Shown: positions 36,243 through 45,418 of the stretch, one piece after another | Layout: every line of letters begins with the position of its first letter | Numbering within the stretch: position 1 is the first letter of the stretch | NCBI GenBank assembly: GCA_964469155.1 | Contig: CAYXXU010000006.1 | Span: forward strand, 15,326 to 79,325 | Origin: CAIWKO01 sp964469155 | Lineage (GTDB): Bacteria; Bacteroidota; Bacteroidia; Bacteroidales; CAIWKO01 | Direction: 5' to 3' | DNA length: 64,000 nt | The notes under the pieces: generated by a model | What the model saw: only the letters and a program-made list of their open reading frames with translations | The model's database searches: none | Told to the model about the DNA's origin: nothing | Translations under genes and position numbers: made by a program

Positions 36243-38057
36243 TTATCCGATCAGTACATTGGCATTTGGGTAGGTATAATTGTTCGATCCTTTTCTCCTG
36301 ATTAATAATAATGCCAGGGTAAGAGGACCAATACGGCCAATAAACATTGAAGTAATGATTATGTACTTCCCCGCTTCGCTCAGATCGGCTGTAATGCCTG
36401 TCGACAATCCCACGGTTCCGAAAGCAGAGGTTTCTTCAAACAACAGGCTCAGAAAAGGCACGTCGGGTTCGGTAATAGTCAGCAGGAAGGCCGATCCCAG
36501 TATTAAAACAATGGCGAAAAGCAACAAGGAATAGGCTCTGTCAATACATTCATAGGAAATAGTGCTTTTATAGATTTCTATGTGTTTTTTCCCCCTTAAG
36601 GTGGTTATGGCCGATTTAAACAAAAGAGCGAAAGTGGTGGTTTTTATACCACCGCCGGTTGAACCCGGCGAAGCACCGATAAACATCAGCATGATCATGA
36701 TAATGAGAATGGGTTGCCCTAACTGTGTAAAGTCGACCGTATTATACCCAGCGGTTCGTGTGGTGACCGATTGAAAGATGGAAGAAACAATAGAACCGAT
36801 AACACTTGATTGGTCGACCGTATTGTCATATTCCAGGATATAGAATAACAAGGCGCCAACAAAAACCAGAATTAAGGAGGTATACAAGGAAAGCTTTGAA
36901 TTCACTCTGAGTTTTTTCCAGGGGTATTTTAATCTTTCCAGGATAGATTTTGGCGCAAATATATCATGCATTACAGAAAAACCTAAACCCCCGAAGAAAA
37001 TCAAAGAGGCAATGGTCAATTGCAGCCCATAAAGATGCCTCACCGATTCTTCATAAAGATTGTCGGTAAATAAAGCAAAACCGGCATTATTAAAAGAAGA
37101 AACGGTATGGAAAACGGAAAAAAATATCTTCTGTCTGAGGTTGCTGAATTCAACGGAATCACCCCATTGGAAAAAGAGTGTTATTGCACCTATCGCCTCC
37201 ATGATAAAACTAAAAAGTATGATATCCCATAATAAGCGGCGGTTTTCCGAAACTTTATCAGTAGAAAGAAGGTCTTTCATTAAAGATTGGTATTTTAATC
37301 CACTCGACTTATAAAAGGTGGCAAAGTAAGTGGCGAAAGTAATAATATTCAAACCACCCAATTGAATCAGTATCATGATGATGATCTTGCCTTTCATTGT
37401 GAAAAAAGTGGCCGTATCAACCACAATCAGACCTGTTACACAAGATGCACTGCATGAAGTGAAAAGAGCATCAATAAAGCGAATATTATGATCAACGGTC
37501 ATTTCGGGCAGCATTAATAATCCTGCCCCTGAAAAGATAAGAATGATAAAAGATAAGGCCAGCAATGCTGAAGGGCCCATGTTAAGCAACCCTATTCTTT
37601 GGCTGGCTTTGGCAACATCCAACAGAAAAATTGTGAAAAAGATCAATTGAATGATAAGTATTGACAGAGAGCTTACAAAGAATACCCCGTTAAATTCCGG
37701 ATCGGTAGTATAGAATGAAACCCCCAAAGCTTCGACAAGAATCCCACCGATAATAAGAATCACCATCAACAAGGCTTCGAAATAATTCTGCTTAATAAAT
37801 TCTACCGGTGAAAATTCGTAAAATATCCGGAATAAAAACCTGAAAATATAAAAAACAAAACTGATCCTGATAATCAGTTGGCAATAGTAAATGCTAGTTG
37901 CAGTTTTTTCAAATCCATAATAATAAATAATACTGCCAATAGCAATAAAGGAAACGATAAATGTAAGAATCTTAATAGTGAAGAGTGCCGGTGATTTACT
38001 GGCATATATTCTCAGATTCAGATACTCTCTGATCTTGTTAATCCTGCTGATAGACAT
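36243..38057 (-). CDS. TrkH/KtrB-family potassium transporter
   Basis: A 604-residue membrane protein that imports potassium (or sodium-coupled potassium). The four selectivity-filter loops are visible: SCVTGLIVVDT, SFNNAGFALF, TTRTAGYNTVD and SAFGTVGLSTG. It is longer than KtrB (about 450) because of extra N-terminal membrane helices (about 30-180). The gating partner gene lies 10 bases upstream, so the pair forms a Ktr/Trk-type system. It converges with the CapD-like gene. Confidence 0.92.
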   Translation of the reverse strand: MSISRINKIREYLNLRIYASKSPALFTIKILTFIVSFIAIGSIIYYYGFEKTATSIYYCQLIIRISFVFYIFRFLFRIFYEFSPVEFIKQNYFEALLMVILIIGGILVEALGVSFYTTDPEFNGVFFVSSLSILIIQLIFFTIFLLDVAKASQRIGLLNMGPSALLALSFIILIFSGAGLLMLPEMTVDHNIRFIDALFTSCSASCVTGLIVVDTATFFTMKGKIIIMILIQLGGLNIITFATYFATFYKSSGLKYQSLMKDLLSTDKVSENRRLLWDIILFSFIMEAIGAITLFFQWGDSVEFSNLRQKIFFSVFHTVSSFNNAGFALFTDNLYEESVRHLYGLQLTIASLIFFGGLGFSVMHDIFAPKSILERLKYPWKKLRVNSKLSLYTSLILVFVGALLFYILEYDNTVDQSSVIGSIVSSIFQSVTTRTAGYNTVDFTQLGQPILIIMIMLMFIGASPGSTGGGIKTTTFALLFKSAITTLRGKKHIEIYKSTISYECIDRAYSLLLFAIVLILGSAFLLTITEPDVPFLSLLFEETSAFGTVGLSTGITADLSEAGKYIIITSMFIGRIGPLTLALLLIRRKGSNNYTYPNANVLIG

Positions 38058-38067
38058 CTTGCAGAAA

Positions 38068-38763
38068 TTATTGATTGATATTTATAAATCTTTCAATATC
38101 GTGATTTTTCCCAAAAACAACAAGAGTGTCAGTGGGCATTATAATCGTTTTTGAATTGGGAACACCTTCAATATGCTGTTCAATCACACTTTCGTCTTTC
38201 ACTTTAATTTCAATTTCCTGTTTAATGGTAATTAAACTCAACTTGTACTTATCGCGCAAATCTATTTCCTCGAGGGTCCGGTTTGCAATACCATCCGGTG
38301 TTTTTAATTCTGCAATTCTATACTCATCGGGGAATTGCAGATAAGAAACAATGCTTGGATTTCGCAGACGCTCAGCTACAATAATTCCTATCTCATATTC
38401 GGGAGAGAGAATTTCTTTGATGCCTATTTTTTCAAGAATGTAACGTTGATTTCGGCCGTTAGCTCTCGAAATGATTCGTTTTACACCCAGATCCTGCAAG
38501 GTAACGCTACATAGCAATACTTTTTCAAAATCCTGACCAATGGCAACCACCACAGCATCAAAATCATTAATATCCTGCGAAAGCAATGCTTTTTTGTCTG
38601 TCGCATCCAAAACAACTGCCAGTGCAACATGTTCGGCAATATCATCAATTACTTCCGGGTCGGTATCCAGAGCCATTACTTCCGCACCTTTTTGCGAAAG
38701 AGCTTTGGCAATAGCTCTTCCAAATTGTCCAATACCAATAACTGCGTATTTTTTCGATTTCAT
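38068..38763 (-). CDS. KtrA/TrkA-family potassium channel regulator
   Basis: A 231-residue cytoplasmic gating ring subunit. An RCK_N Rossmann domain with GIGQFG (10-15) and the acidic NAD/ATP-binding Asp at about residue 34 is followed by an RCK_C domain (about 145-228). It binds nucleotides and opens the membrane partner encoded next. Single-domain size matches KtrA rather than the doubled TrkA. Confidence 0.93.
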   Translation of the reverse strand: MKSKKYAVIGIGQFGRAIAKALSQKGAEVMALDTDPEVIDDIAEHVALAVVLDATDKKALLSQDINDFDAVVVAIGQDFEKVLLCSVTLQDLGVKRIISRANGRNQRYILEKIGIKEILSPEYEIGIIVAERLRNPSIVSYLQFPDEYRIAELKTPDGIANRTLEEIDLRDKYKLSLITIKQEIEIKVKDESVIEQHIEGVPNSKTIIMPTDTLVVFGKNHDIERFININQ

Positions 38764-38895
38764 TTTTTCGATAAATTAAATAACCTGCAAATATATAGCC
38801 TGAAAGGTCAATATTTACAAAACAGTGATTTTTTTTTGAACTATTGTGTCAAAATTTTTAACAACAAGAAAATTGAGTATACAGACCGCAAATGA

Positions 38896-40092
38896 TCAGG
38901 AAGGTTGAAGTACTTTGTTTACCAAATCGGCAGCATCTTGTAACAGTATGGCAGAATAAACTTTAAGCCCCGATTTATCTATGATTTCTTTTGCTTCAAC
39001 TGCGTTGGTACCCTGAAGACGTACAATAATGGGGACTTTGATTTCGCCTATCTCTTTGTAAGCATCTACAATGCCGTTAGCAACCCGGTCGCAACGGACT
39101 ATACCACCGAAAATATTTACCAATATAGCTTTTACGTTCGGATCGCTGAGAATAATGCGAAAAGCTTCTTCAACACGTTTCGCATTGGCAGTTCCGCCGA
39201 CATCCAGGAAATTGGCAGGCGAACCTCCGGAGAGTTTAATAATATCCATAGTGGCCATGGCAAGGCCGGCGCCATTGACCATACAACCTACATTGCCTTC
39301 CAGCTTCACGAAATTCAATCCGAATTTCCCGGCTTCCACTTCAGTGGGATCTTCTTCATTCAGATCGCGCATTTCGGCAATATCAGGATGGCGGTAGAGT
39401 GCATTGTTATCTATTACCATTTTGCCATCAGCAGCAAAAATTTTGTTATCTGATGCTTTGATCACCGGATTGATCTCCAATAAGGAAGCATCACATCCCA
39501 GGTAAGCCTTGTAGAGGCTGTTAATGAAAGGGAGCATATTTTTAAAAGCTTCGTCTTGCAGCCCCAGGTTAAAAGCTATGCGGCGGCACTGAAAAGGCTG
39601 TATGCCAATACCCGGATGAATTTCTTCCTTGAATATCTGTTCAGGAGTCTCTTCCGCAACCTTTTCAATATCCATGCCTCCACGCGGGGAATACATAATG
39701 ATATTGCGGCCATTCTGGCGGTTCAACAATATGCTGACGTAGAATTCGAGTATCTTTTCAGGTCCGTCGTAATAAATGTTTTGCTCAATAAGTACCTTGT
39801 GCACTTTTTTCCCCTCAGCCTTGGTCTGTGGTGTGATCAGTTGCATACCCAAAATGCTTTCTGAAAGTTCAAATACATCGTCAATGGATTTGGCAATCTT
39901 TACACCGCCACCTTTACCACGTCCACCGGCATGTATCTGTGCTTTTACAGCAAATTTTTCTGAACCAGAAACTGCTTTTATGTAATTTGCGGCGTTAATG
40001 GCTTCATCAGGTGTGATGGCACACTTCCCCTCAGGAACATTTACCTGGTATTGTTTTAGTAATTGTTTGGCCTGATACTCATGTAGGTTCAT
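38896..40092 (-). CDS. sucC: Succinyl-CoA ligase (ADP-forming) beta subunit
   Basis: A 398-residue ATP-grasp subunit of the TCA-cycle enzyme that couples succinyl-CoA cleavage to ATP or GTP formation. It starts MNLHEYQAKQLL, the family start; an ATG 29 codons upstream (40179) is rejected. Key segments are the KAQIHAGGRGKGGGVK ATP-grasp loop and, near the end, GNVGCMVNGAGLAMATMD and NIFGGIVRCD. sucD is not adjacent in the window, so the alpha subunit must lie elsewhere. Confidence 0.94.
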   Translation of the reverse strand: MNLHEYQAKQLLKQYQVNVPEGKCAITPDEAINAANYIKAVSGSEKFAVKAQIHAGGRGKGGGVKIAKSIDDVFELSESILGMQLITPQTKAEGKKVHKVLIEQNIYYDGPEKILEFYVSILLNRQNGRNIIMYSPRGGMDIEKVAEETPEQIFKEEIHPGIGIQPFQCRRIAFNLGLQDEAFKNMLPFINSLYKAYLGCDASLLEINPVIKASDNKIFAADGKMVIDNNALYRHPDIAEMRDLNEEDPTEVEAGKFGLNFVKLEGNVGCMVNGAGLAMATMDIIKLSGGSPANFLDVGGTANAKRVEEAFRIILSDPNVKAILVNIFGGIVRCDRVANGIVDAYKEIGEIKVPIIVRLQGTNAVEAKEIIDKSGLKVYSAILLQDAADLVNKVLQPS

Positions 40093-40267
40093 CTTGATAT
40101 TTTTTTCAAAAATAATTAAAAAATTAGTTTCAGAGCATTGATATTTATTAGTGCATCTTTCGCATGGGCAATTTGACAAAAATTAAACAGGGGGTAAAAC
40201 CTTTAAAAAGGAAAATGGTGTCTCCAATAATGGAATTATTTTATATTTTCGCACCCTGAACGGTAAA

Positions 40268-42718
40268 ATGAAATTTTCTGCTATAATTGTATTACTGCTT
40301 CTTTGCATTACTAACATTCATGCACAGAATAAAAAGGCCAGGGCAACCAGGCTCTCATTTCCACCAGCCATTGATGGAGTTTTGGATGATAATGTTTGGA
40401 AGAGCTGCGATACCATTGATGATTTTACCCAGTTTGTTCCTGTATACAATGTCAAACCTTCGCAAAGGACAGTGGTTCGTATAGGATATGACGACAATGC
40501 CATTTATATTGCCGCCATGATGTACGATTCGGCCCCCGATAGCATTCTTCGCGAACTTGGCAGCCGCGACGACGATCTGAATGCCGATAAGATTTGCGTG
40601 CAGTTCGACACCTATAACATGCAAACCGATGCCTATACTTTTATGGTCTATGCCTCGGGAGTGCAGTTGGATTATCGTATCAACGATGGCACCTACAATG
40701 CCGTATGGCAAAGTGCGGTCAATATTTCCAATAAAGGCTGGTCGTGCGAGATGAAGATCAATTACTCTGCCTTGAGGTTTCCCAAAGAGAAAGAGCAGAA
40801 GTGGGGTATGCAGATCTTCCGGGGCATTCGACGACATCGTGAAGCCGATCAGTGGTCGCTGGAAGTGAAGGGGCAGTCCAATTTCCTGGTGAATTGGGGT
40901 CAGTTGGAGGGGATAAAAGAGGTGAATCCTTCGCTCAGGCTTTCGCTCACACCTTTCATTTCTCTTTATGGAGATCATTATCCTTATAACGAAACCGGAA
41001 AAAGTAATTTTTCCTACTCCTTCAGCGGAGGTCTCGACCTGAAGTATGGTATCAATGAGAGCTATACCCTCGATATTACCCTCTTGCCCGATTTCAGCCA
41101 GGTTCAATCAGATTACCCTGTGAAGAATATCACGGCGTTTGAAACGGTGTATGAAGAGTACAGGCCTTTCTTCAAAGAGGCCATTGATCTTTTCAAGGAA
41201 GGAGATCTGTTCTATACCCGCCGCATAGGACGCACTCCGGAACATTATTATGATGTGAACGATTCTCTCGTACCGGGCGAGGTAATTAAAAAAAACCCCG
41301 GGCAGGCCAAGCTGATCAATGCTGTAAAATTCTCAGGCCGAAATAAGAAGGGCACTGCTTTTGGCCTTTTCAACGGCATCACCAACAATATGTATGCAAT
41401 CATTGAGGACTCTTCAGGCAACACCCGAAAGATTCTTACGGAACCCCTTACCAATTATAATGTCTTTGTTTTCGACCAGATTTTAAAGAATAATTCTAAA
41501 ATTTATCTGGTAAACACCAGTGTGCTGCGTACCAAAAAATATGATGATGCTAATGTTTCGGTGGCAGGCCTGGTATTGAACGATAAGAAGAACAAATTTC
41601 AGGTGTCGGCTCAGGGAGGCATCAGCCTGAAATTTCATACCACCGATGCTTCCTCCCGCGATTTCGGGAACACATTGGGTTATAAATATTCGTTGTTTGT
41701 GGGTAAAGTTAGCGGGAAATTTCAGTGTAATGTTTACCGCAACGAAATGAACCATACCTGGGATGCCAATGATATGGGACTAACTTTGCAAAACAACCGC
41801 ACTACCACCGGATTTCAGATGGCATATAATATTTTTGAGCCTTTCTGGAAACTTCGCAATATGTACTCAAACATGAGCGTGTATTATATTGAAAATTTCC
41901 TGACCAAAAGAGTGGAGGAATTTCAGATAGAACTCAGCAATAATTTTACCACCAATAAATACCTGACCATTTGGGAGAGTTTTAGTGTGAGCCCTTTGTT
42001 GGTGCACAATTTTGCAGAGACCCGAGTGCCTGGCCGTTATTTTGTGGTTGATCGCTGGTATTATGCCAATGTGGGCTTTTCATCTGATTATCGCAGGCTT
42101 TTCGCTTTGGATATGAGTTCCGATTATTGGCAGGATATCAATGGCGACGGACAGTATTATAGTATCAATACCAGCCCTATTTTCCGCCTCAGTAAGAATT
42201 TCCTTTGCATACTTTCCAATAACTATAGCGAAAGCTTTAATGATGTCGGATTTGCCGATATGGATAATCTGAACAATATTATTTTTGGTAAACGCGATAT
42301 CACCACGGTAGTGAATCAACTCAAGGCCCGTTATATGTTTAGAAACAATCTCTCGCTGACCCTTAGCGTCCGACATTATTGGTCGAAAGGACGCTATTCT
42401 GAGTTCTACAAACTGAATAACGACGGTATGCTGATTACCGATCCGCTTTATTTTAACGACAGAAATCACGATTTCAATTTCAATGCTTTTAATATCGACC
42501 TGATGTTTTACTGGGAATTTGCCCCCGGAAGCAGCCTGAATATTACGTATAAGAACAATATAGGGAAGGACGATGTGGTGGTGAATCCATCATATTTCAG
42601 AAATTTTGGCGACATCTTTGCCGAAAAACAGCTAAATTCGCTCTCGATTAAGGTGCTGTATTACCTCGATTATCAGAATGTGAAGAAGGCCTTGAGGAAA
42701 AAGAGAGTTGGGAGTTAG
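40268..42718 (+). CDS. DUF5916 outer-membrane protein with CBM9-like domain
   Basis: An 816-residue protein: a signal peptide (cut after about residue 19, IHAQ), an N-terminal family-9 carbohydrate-binding-like domain (about 25-210, PAIDGVLDDNVWKSCD..), then the DUF5916 region predicted to form a large outer-membrane beta barrel with alternating aromatic strands (about 225-816). The conserved ITAFETVYEEYRPFFKEAIDLF segment is present. Family function is unknown; a sugar- or peptide-sensing outer-membrane role is my guess. lolD follows after a gap of about 130 bases. Confidence 0.88.
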   Translation: MKFSAIIVLLLLCITNIHAQNKKARATRLSFPPAIDGVLDDNVWKSCDTIDDFTQFVPVYNVKPSQRTVVRIGYDDNAIYIAAMMYDSAPDSILRELGSRDDDLNADKICVQFDTYNMQTDAYTFMVYASGVQLDYRINDGTYNAVWQSAVNISNKGWSCEMKINYSALRFPKEKEQKWGMQIFRGIRRHREADQWSLEVKGQSNFLVNWGQLEGIKEVNPSLRLSLTPFISLYGDHYPYNETGKSNFSYSFSGGLDLKYGINESYTLDITLLPDFSQVQSDYPVKNITAFETVYEEYRPFFKEAIDLFKEGDLFYTRRIGRTPEHYYDVNDSLVPGEVIKKNPGQAKLINAVKFSGRNKKGTAFGLFNGITNNMYAIIEDSSGNTRKILTEPLTNYNVFVFDQILKNNSKIYLVNTSVLRTKKYDDANVSVAGLVLNDKKNKFQVSAQGGISLKFHTTDASSRDFGNTLGYKYSLFVGKVSGKFQCNVYRNEMNHTWDANDMGLTLQNNRTTTGFQMAYNIFEPFWKLRNMYSNMSVYYIENFLTKRVEEFQIELSNNFTTNKYLTIWESFSVSPLLVHNFAETRVPGRYFVVDRWYYANVGFSSDYRRLFALDMSSDYWQDINGDGQYYSINTSPIFRLSKNFLCILSNNYSESFNDVGFADMDNLNNIIFGKRDITTVVNQLKARYMFRNNLSLTLSVRHYWSKGRYSEFYKLNNDGMLITDPLYFNDRNHDFNFNAFNIDLMFYWEFAPGSSLNITYKNNIGKDDVVVNPSYFRNFGDIFAEKQLNSLSIKVLYYLDYQNVKKALRKKRVGS

Positions 42719-42847
42719 GAGTTTGGAGTTTGGAGTAAAAAATATTCAATGTTCAATAATCAATGTTCAACTTCCAATGCTCAAAGAATTTCCTCGCGGC
42801 CTTACAGTCTAACAGCCTAAAAGTCTAAAGTCAAAAAGCCTACAAAA
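42719..42847 (+). repeat. Low-complexity heptad/decad repeats
   Basis: The gap holds GGAGTTT heptads (about 42711-42738), ATTCAATGTTCAATAATCAATGTTCAA (in two overlapping pieces) and GCCTAAAAGTCTAAAG units. The last family recurs at 44805-44845, 46600-46635 and 51825-51875. Confidence 0.6.
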
Positions 42848-43501
42848 ATGATAAATGCTCAAAATATTACCAAATCTTACGATTCGCTGATAGTATTGAA
42901 AGGAATTGACCTTGTAGTAGCAAAAGGCGAAATTGTGGCTATAGTGGGACCATCCGGCGCAGGAAAAAGCACCCTGCTGCATATTGTGGGGACACTTGAC
43001 AGGCCGGACTCCGGTAGTTTAGAGATCAGCGGTGTCAACGTTTCGGTACTGAACGATAAAAAAATGGCTGCCTTCCGCAACCGGAACATTGGTTTTGTTT
43101 TTCAATTTCACCATCTGCTTCCTGAGTTTACGGCCCTGGAAAACGTTTGCATTCCTGCCTTCATTGCCCGTCTTTCGAAAAAAGAAGCCGGGCACAAGGC
43201 AAAAGAGTTATTGGAATTTCTGGGTTTGCAGGACAGGTTGACGCATAAGCCTTCGCAGCTTTCGGGTGGCGAGCAGCAGCGCGTGGCCGTGGCCCGCGCC
43301 CTGATCAATAATCCGGATGTAATACTGGCCGACGAACCTTCGGGCAATCTTGATTCGGAAAATGCCAAAGAACTGCACAAACTGTTTTTCGATCTGCGCC
43401 GCGAGTTCAATCAGACCTTTATTATTGTTACGCATAATGAAGAATTTGCAGCCATGTCTGATCGCACCCTTCACATGCGAGACGGAAATTTCGTGCTTTG
43501 A
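42848..43501 (+). CDS. lolD: ABC transporter ATP-binding protein, LolD-like
   Basis: A 217-residue ATPase that probably powers lipoprotein release from the inner membrane with LolC/E-type partners. Walker A GPSGAGKST (34-42), the signature LSGGEQQRV and Walker B VILADEPSGNLD are intact; PSGNLDSEN and the overall size are typical of the LolD/MacB class. No membrane-subunit gene adjoins it, so the partner is elsewhere. A FtsE- or MacB-type role cannot be excluded. Confidence 0.88.
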   Translation: MINAQNITKSYDSLIVLKGIDLVVAKGEIVAIVGPSGAGKSTLLHIVGTLDRPDSGSLEISGVNVSVLNDKKMAAFRNRNIGFVFQFHHLLPEFTALENVCIPAFIARLSKKEAGHKAKELLEFLGLQDRLTHKPSQLSGGEQQRVAVARALINNPDVILADEPSGNLDSENAKELHKLFFDLRREFNQTFIIVTHNEEFAAMSDRTLHMRDGNFVL

Positions 43502-43540
43502 GCAATTGTGGGATAGTGTAATTTATAGAAATTATGAACC

Positions 43541-43927
43541 ATGATAATAATAAGTGACCTGATTACGGTTGAAGAGTGCGCTAAACGTTGCAAGGTGCAG
43601 CCGCGCGCCATTTATGCAAGGTTGAAAAACGGAACAATTTCCGGAATTCGTATTGGTAACTATGCTTTTGTGAATCCCCTTTCGTCGCCTCCCAAGCGAG
43701 TTATGAACGAATTTGATAATCTGCATGTGCCTCCCTATAAGCTTCCTGATAATTTGAAGCCTGCTGACCTGATATCGCTTGGCACTTTTGTACATAAAAA
43801 AAAGATGCGGGGCGACTGGATCTATACCCAGGCCATGCTCGGAAAACTGCGTTCGGTGATAATCTGTGAGGTGGTTTTTGTGCCTTTATCTGAGGCAGAA
43901 GAGATTCTGAAATATAAGCCAAAATAA
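43541..43927 (+). CDS. Small helix-turn-helix (excisionase-like) protein
   Basis: A 128-residue protein. The N-terminal 45 residues (DLITVEECAKRCKVQPRAIYARLKNG..GIRIGNYAFV) form an excisionase/MerR-like winged helix, suggesting DNA binding. The rest (about 60-128) is of no family I recognise. It follows lolD by 39 bases on the same strand and may be co-transcribed. Its target is unknown. Confidence 0.65.
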   Translation: MIIISDLITVEECAKRCKVQPRAIYARLKNGTISGIRIGNYAFVNPLSSPPKRVMNEFDNLHVPPYKLPDNLKPADLISLGTFVHKKKMRGDWIYTQAMLGKLRSVIICEVVFVPLSEAEEILKYKPK

Positions 43928-44029
43928 AACCGAATTTCTATACACTACTTTCACAATTTAACTTTTCATCGAAAAAATGCAGTAACGCTCAGTCAATGAC
44001 TAAACAGTAAAAAATGTGAAAGTATTCGT

Positions 44030-44281
44030 ATGTACACCGGATGACCCCGGAAATTTTCTGAAGTCATTGCCTGCACACTGGCATACTTTCGGAAAATTTC
44101 TGATGTTATTCTTTGTACACCGGCAGGCGTCCGGAAAAAATCTGAAGTTATAACGGGTACACCGGCATACGCCCAGGAAATTTCTGATGTTATCCCATGT
44201 TCACTATCATACGTTCGGAAAATTTCCGGAGTCGTCCAATGTCCAAGAACATACGTTCGGAAAAAATCCGTTGTCATACAG
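44030..44281 (+). repeat. Array F: six 42-bp tandem repeats
   Basis: Six units with a 42-base step (twice 21; the first unit is one base short or shifted). Each has a TGTACACCGGCATACG-like left half and a CGGAAAATTTCTGATGTTAT-like right half. The array fills the 472-base gap between convergent genes and yields a spurious minus-strand reading frame of 14-residue repeats. No gene is seen in the gap. Confidence 0.88.
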
Positions 44282-44299
44282 CCTTATTTAAAATAAACG

Positions 44300-44342
44300 A
44301 AAACGCCCGCCGATTCATTGTGAATGAATCGGCGGGCGATAG
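44300..44342. terminator. Strong 16-bp hairpin after the thioredoxin gene
   Basis: CGCCCGCCGATTCATT (44304-44319) pairs perfectly with AATGAATCGGCGGGCG (44323-44338) over a 3-base loop. On the minus strand it is followed by TTTTCGTTTATTTT, so it is a plausible terminator for the thioredoxin gene ending at 44400. Confidence 0.75.
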
Positions 44343-44399
44343 TTTATCTGTAGCGGGCCACAATTTTCGGTTTTCGACCCGCCCTAGGATATCCGAACT

Positions 44400-44750
44400 T
44401 TACTTCAAACAAATATCATTGATAGCCTGCACAAACTGTGCTTTAGGCAAAGCTCCGGCTGCCATCTGAGGGTCTTTGCCTACAGGGCAAAACAAAATGC
44501 TTGGAATGCTGCGTATGCCGAAAACACCAGCCAATTCCTGCTGTTCCTCGGTGTCAACCTTATAAATATTCACTTTGCCGGCAAACTCCACGGCTAATTC
44601 CTCCATGATCGGTGCCACCATTTTGCAGGGGCCGCACCAGTCGGCGTAAAAATCGATCACGCAAGGCAGTTCGCCTTTAAATTTCCACTCTTTTTCGGTT
44701 TCAAAATCGAATACTTTCTCTTTAAAAGTTTCTTTGGTCAAATGTTCCAT
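44400..44750 (-). CDS. trxA: Thioredoxin (cytoplasmic)
   Basis: A 116-residue thioredoxin with the active site WCGPC (38-42) in FYADWCGPCKM and the cis-proline in RSIPSILF (about 81-88). It reduces protein disulfides in the cytoplasm. The paralogous lipoprotein gene lies 95 bases upstream on the same strand. Confidence 0.93.
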   Translation of the reverse strand: MEHLTKETFKEKVFDFETEKEWKFKGELPCVIDFYADWCGPCKMVAPIMEELAVEFAGKVNIYKVDTEEQQELAGVFGIRSIPSILFCPVGKDPQMAAGALPKAQFVQAINDICLK

Positions 44751-44845
44751 GATTTTATGATTTTAGATTTTTAATTACAATTTATTTTCGCAAACTTTGT
44801 GTCCTTCCTAAAAGCCTATAGCCAAAAAGCCTTCAGCCTAAAAGC

Positions 44846-45331
44846 CTACTTCCCCTTCTTCAGCAGCACCTCATTAATCGCTTTCACATATTCTTCCTTA
44901 GGATTCAGGCCTACTATGGTTCGGGGCTCGCCGCTCATCGGAATTAAGAATACAGCCGGAATACCACTGATATTAAAAAATGCGGAAACATTCTGGCTCA
45001 GGTCGGTATTTACCTTGTAAAAATAAACCTGGTCCTTATACTCCAAAGCCAGTTCGTCCATGGTTGGGGCCAGCATTTTGCAGGGTTTGCACCAGTCGGC
45101 ATAAAAATCAATCAAACAGGGTTTGTCGCCTGCATATTTCCATTCCTTGCCCGATGTGAAATCAAACACCTTGGTCTTAAATTCTGCTTCATTCAATACT
45201 ATAGGTTTGGCAACGGGTTGTTCAGCAACACTCGCTGCCTGAACCTCGGTTTTTTCGTTAGGTTTACTCGACGAATTATTGCACGAGGCAAATAAAACGA
45301 CTGATAAAAGGATAATGCTTAGTTTGTACAT
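44846..45331 (-). CDS. Thioredoxin-like lipoprotein
   Basis: A 161-residue exported thioredoxin fold. From the Met at 45331 there is a lipoprotein signal peptide with lipobox LFAS-Cys17, an Ala/Pro/Glu-rich linker (18-45), and a thioredoxin domain with the variant active site WCKPC (80-84). Its core is very similar to the cytoplasmic protein next door (FKTKVFDFTSGKEWKY versus FKEKVFDFETEKEWKF), so it arose by duplication and was fitted with a lipid anchor. It probably works in the periplasm on disulfides. The frame opens nine codons earlier, but that start precedes the signal peptide. Confidence 0.88.
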   Translation of the reverse strand: MYKLSIILLSVVLFASCNNSSSKPNEKTEVQAASVAEQPVAKPIVLNEAEFKTKVFDFTSGKEWKYAGDKPCLIDFYADWCKPCKMLAPTMDELALEYKDQVYFYKVNTDLSQNVSAFFNISGIPAVFLIPMSGEPRTIVGLNPKEEYVKAINEVLLKKGK

Positions 45332-45345
45332 GATTATTTTTTTTG

Positions 45346-45353
45346 CAAAATTA
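45346..45353 (-). promoter_or_regulatory. Promoter -7 box (TAATTTTG) of the thioredoxin pair
   Basis: A perfect TAnnTTTG match on the minus strand, 15 bases before the start at 45331. With the box at 45396 on the plus strand it makes a divergent promoter pair. Confidence 0.5.
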
Positions 45354-45395
45354 CACATTTTTTGATTAGTATCGCATTAGTATCACTTATTTTTT

Positions 45396-45403
45396 TAATT
45401 TTG
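45396..45403 (+). promoter_or_regulatory. Promoter -7 box (TAATTTTG) of the zinc-ribbon gene
   Basis: A perfect TAnnTTTG match 16 bases before the start at 45419, divergent from the thioredoxin promoter. Between the two boxes lies a short direct repeat, ATTAGTATC, twice. Confidence 0.5.
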
Positions 45404-45418
45404 TAAAAAAATTACTTA

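Noticed and set aside
40093..40179. Cys-rich 29-residue extension of SucC (MSNCPCERCTNKYQC)
   Set aside because: The metal-binding look is tempting, but SucC proteins start MNLHEYQAK, and the extension lies in the leader.
43993..44277. 94-codon minus-strand frame with 14-residue repeats
   Set aside because: It is array F translated; the units diverge equally at all positions.
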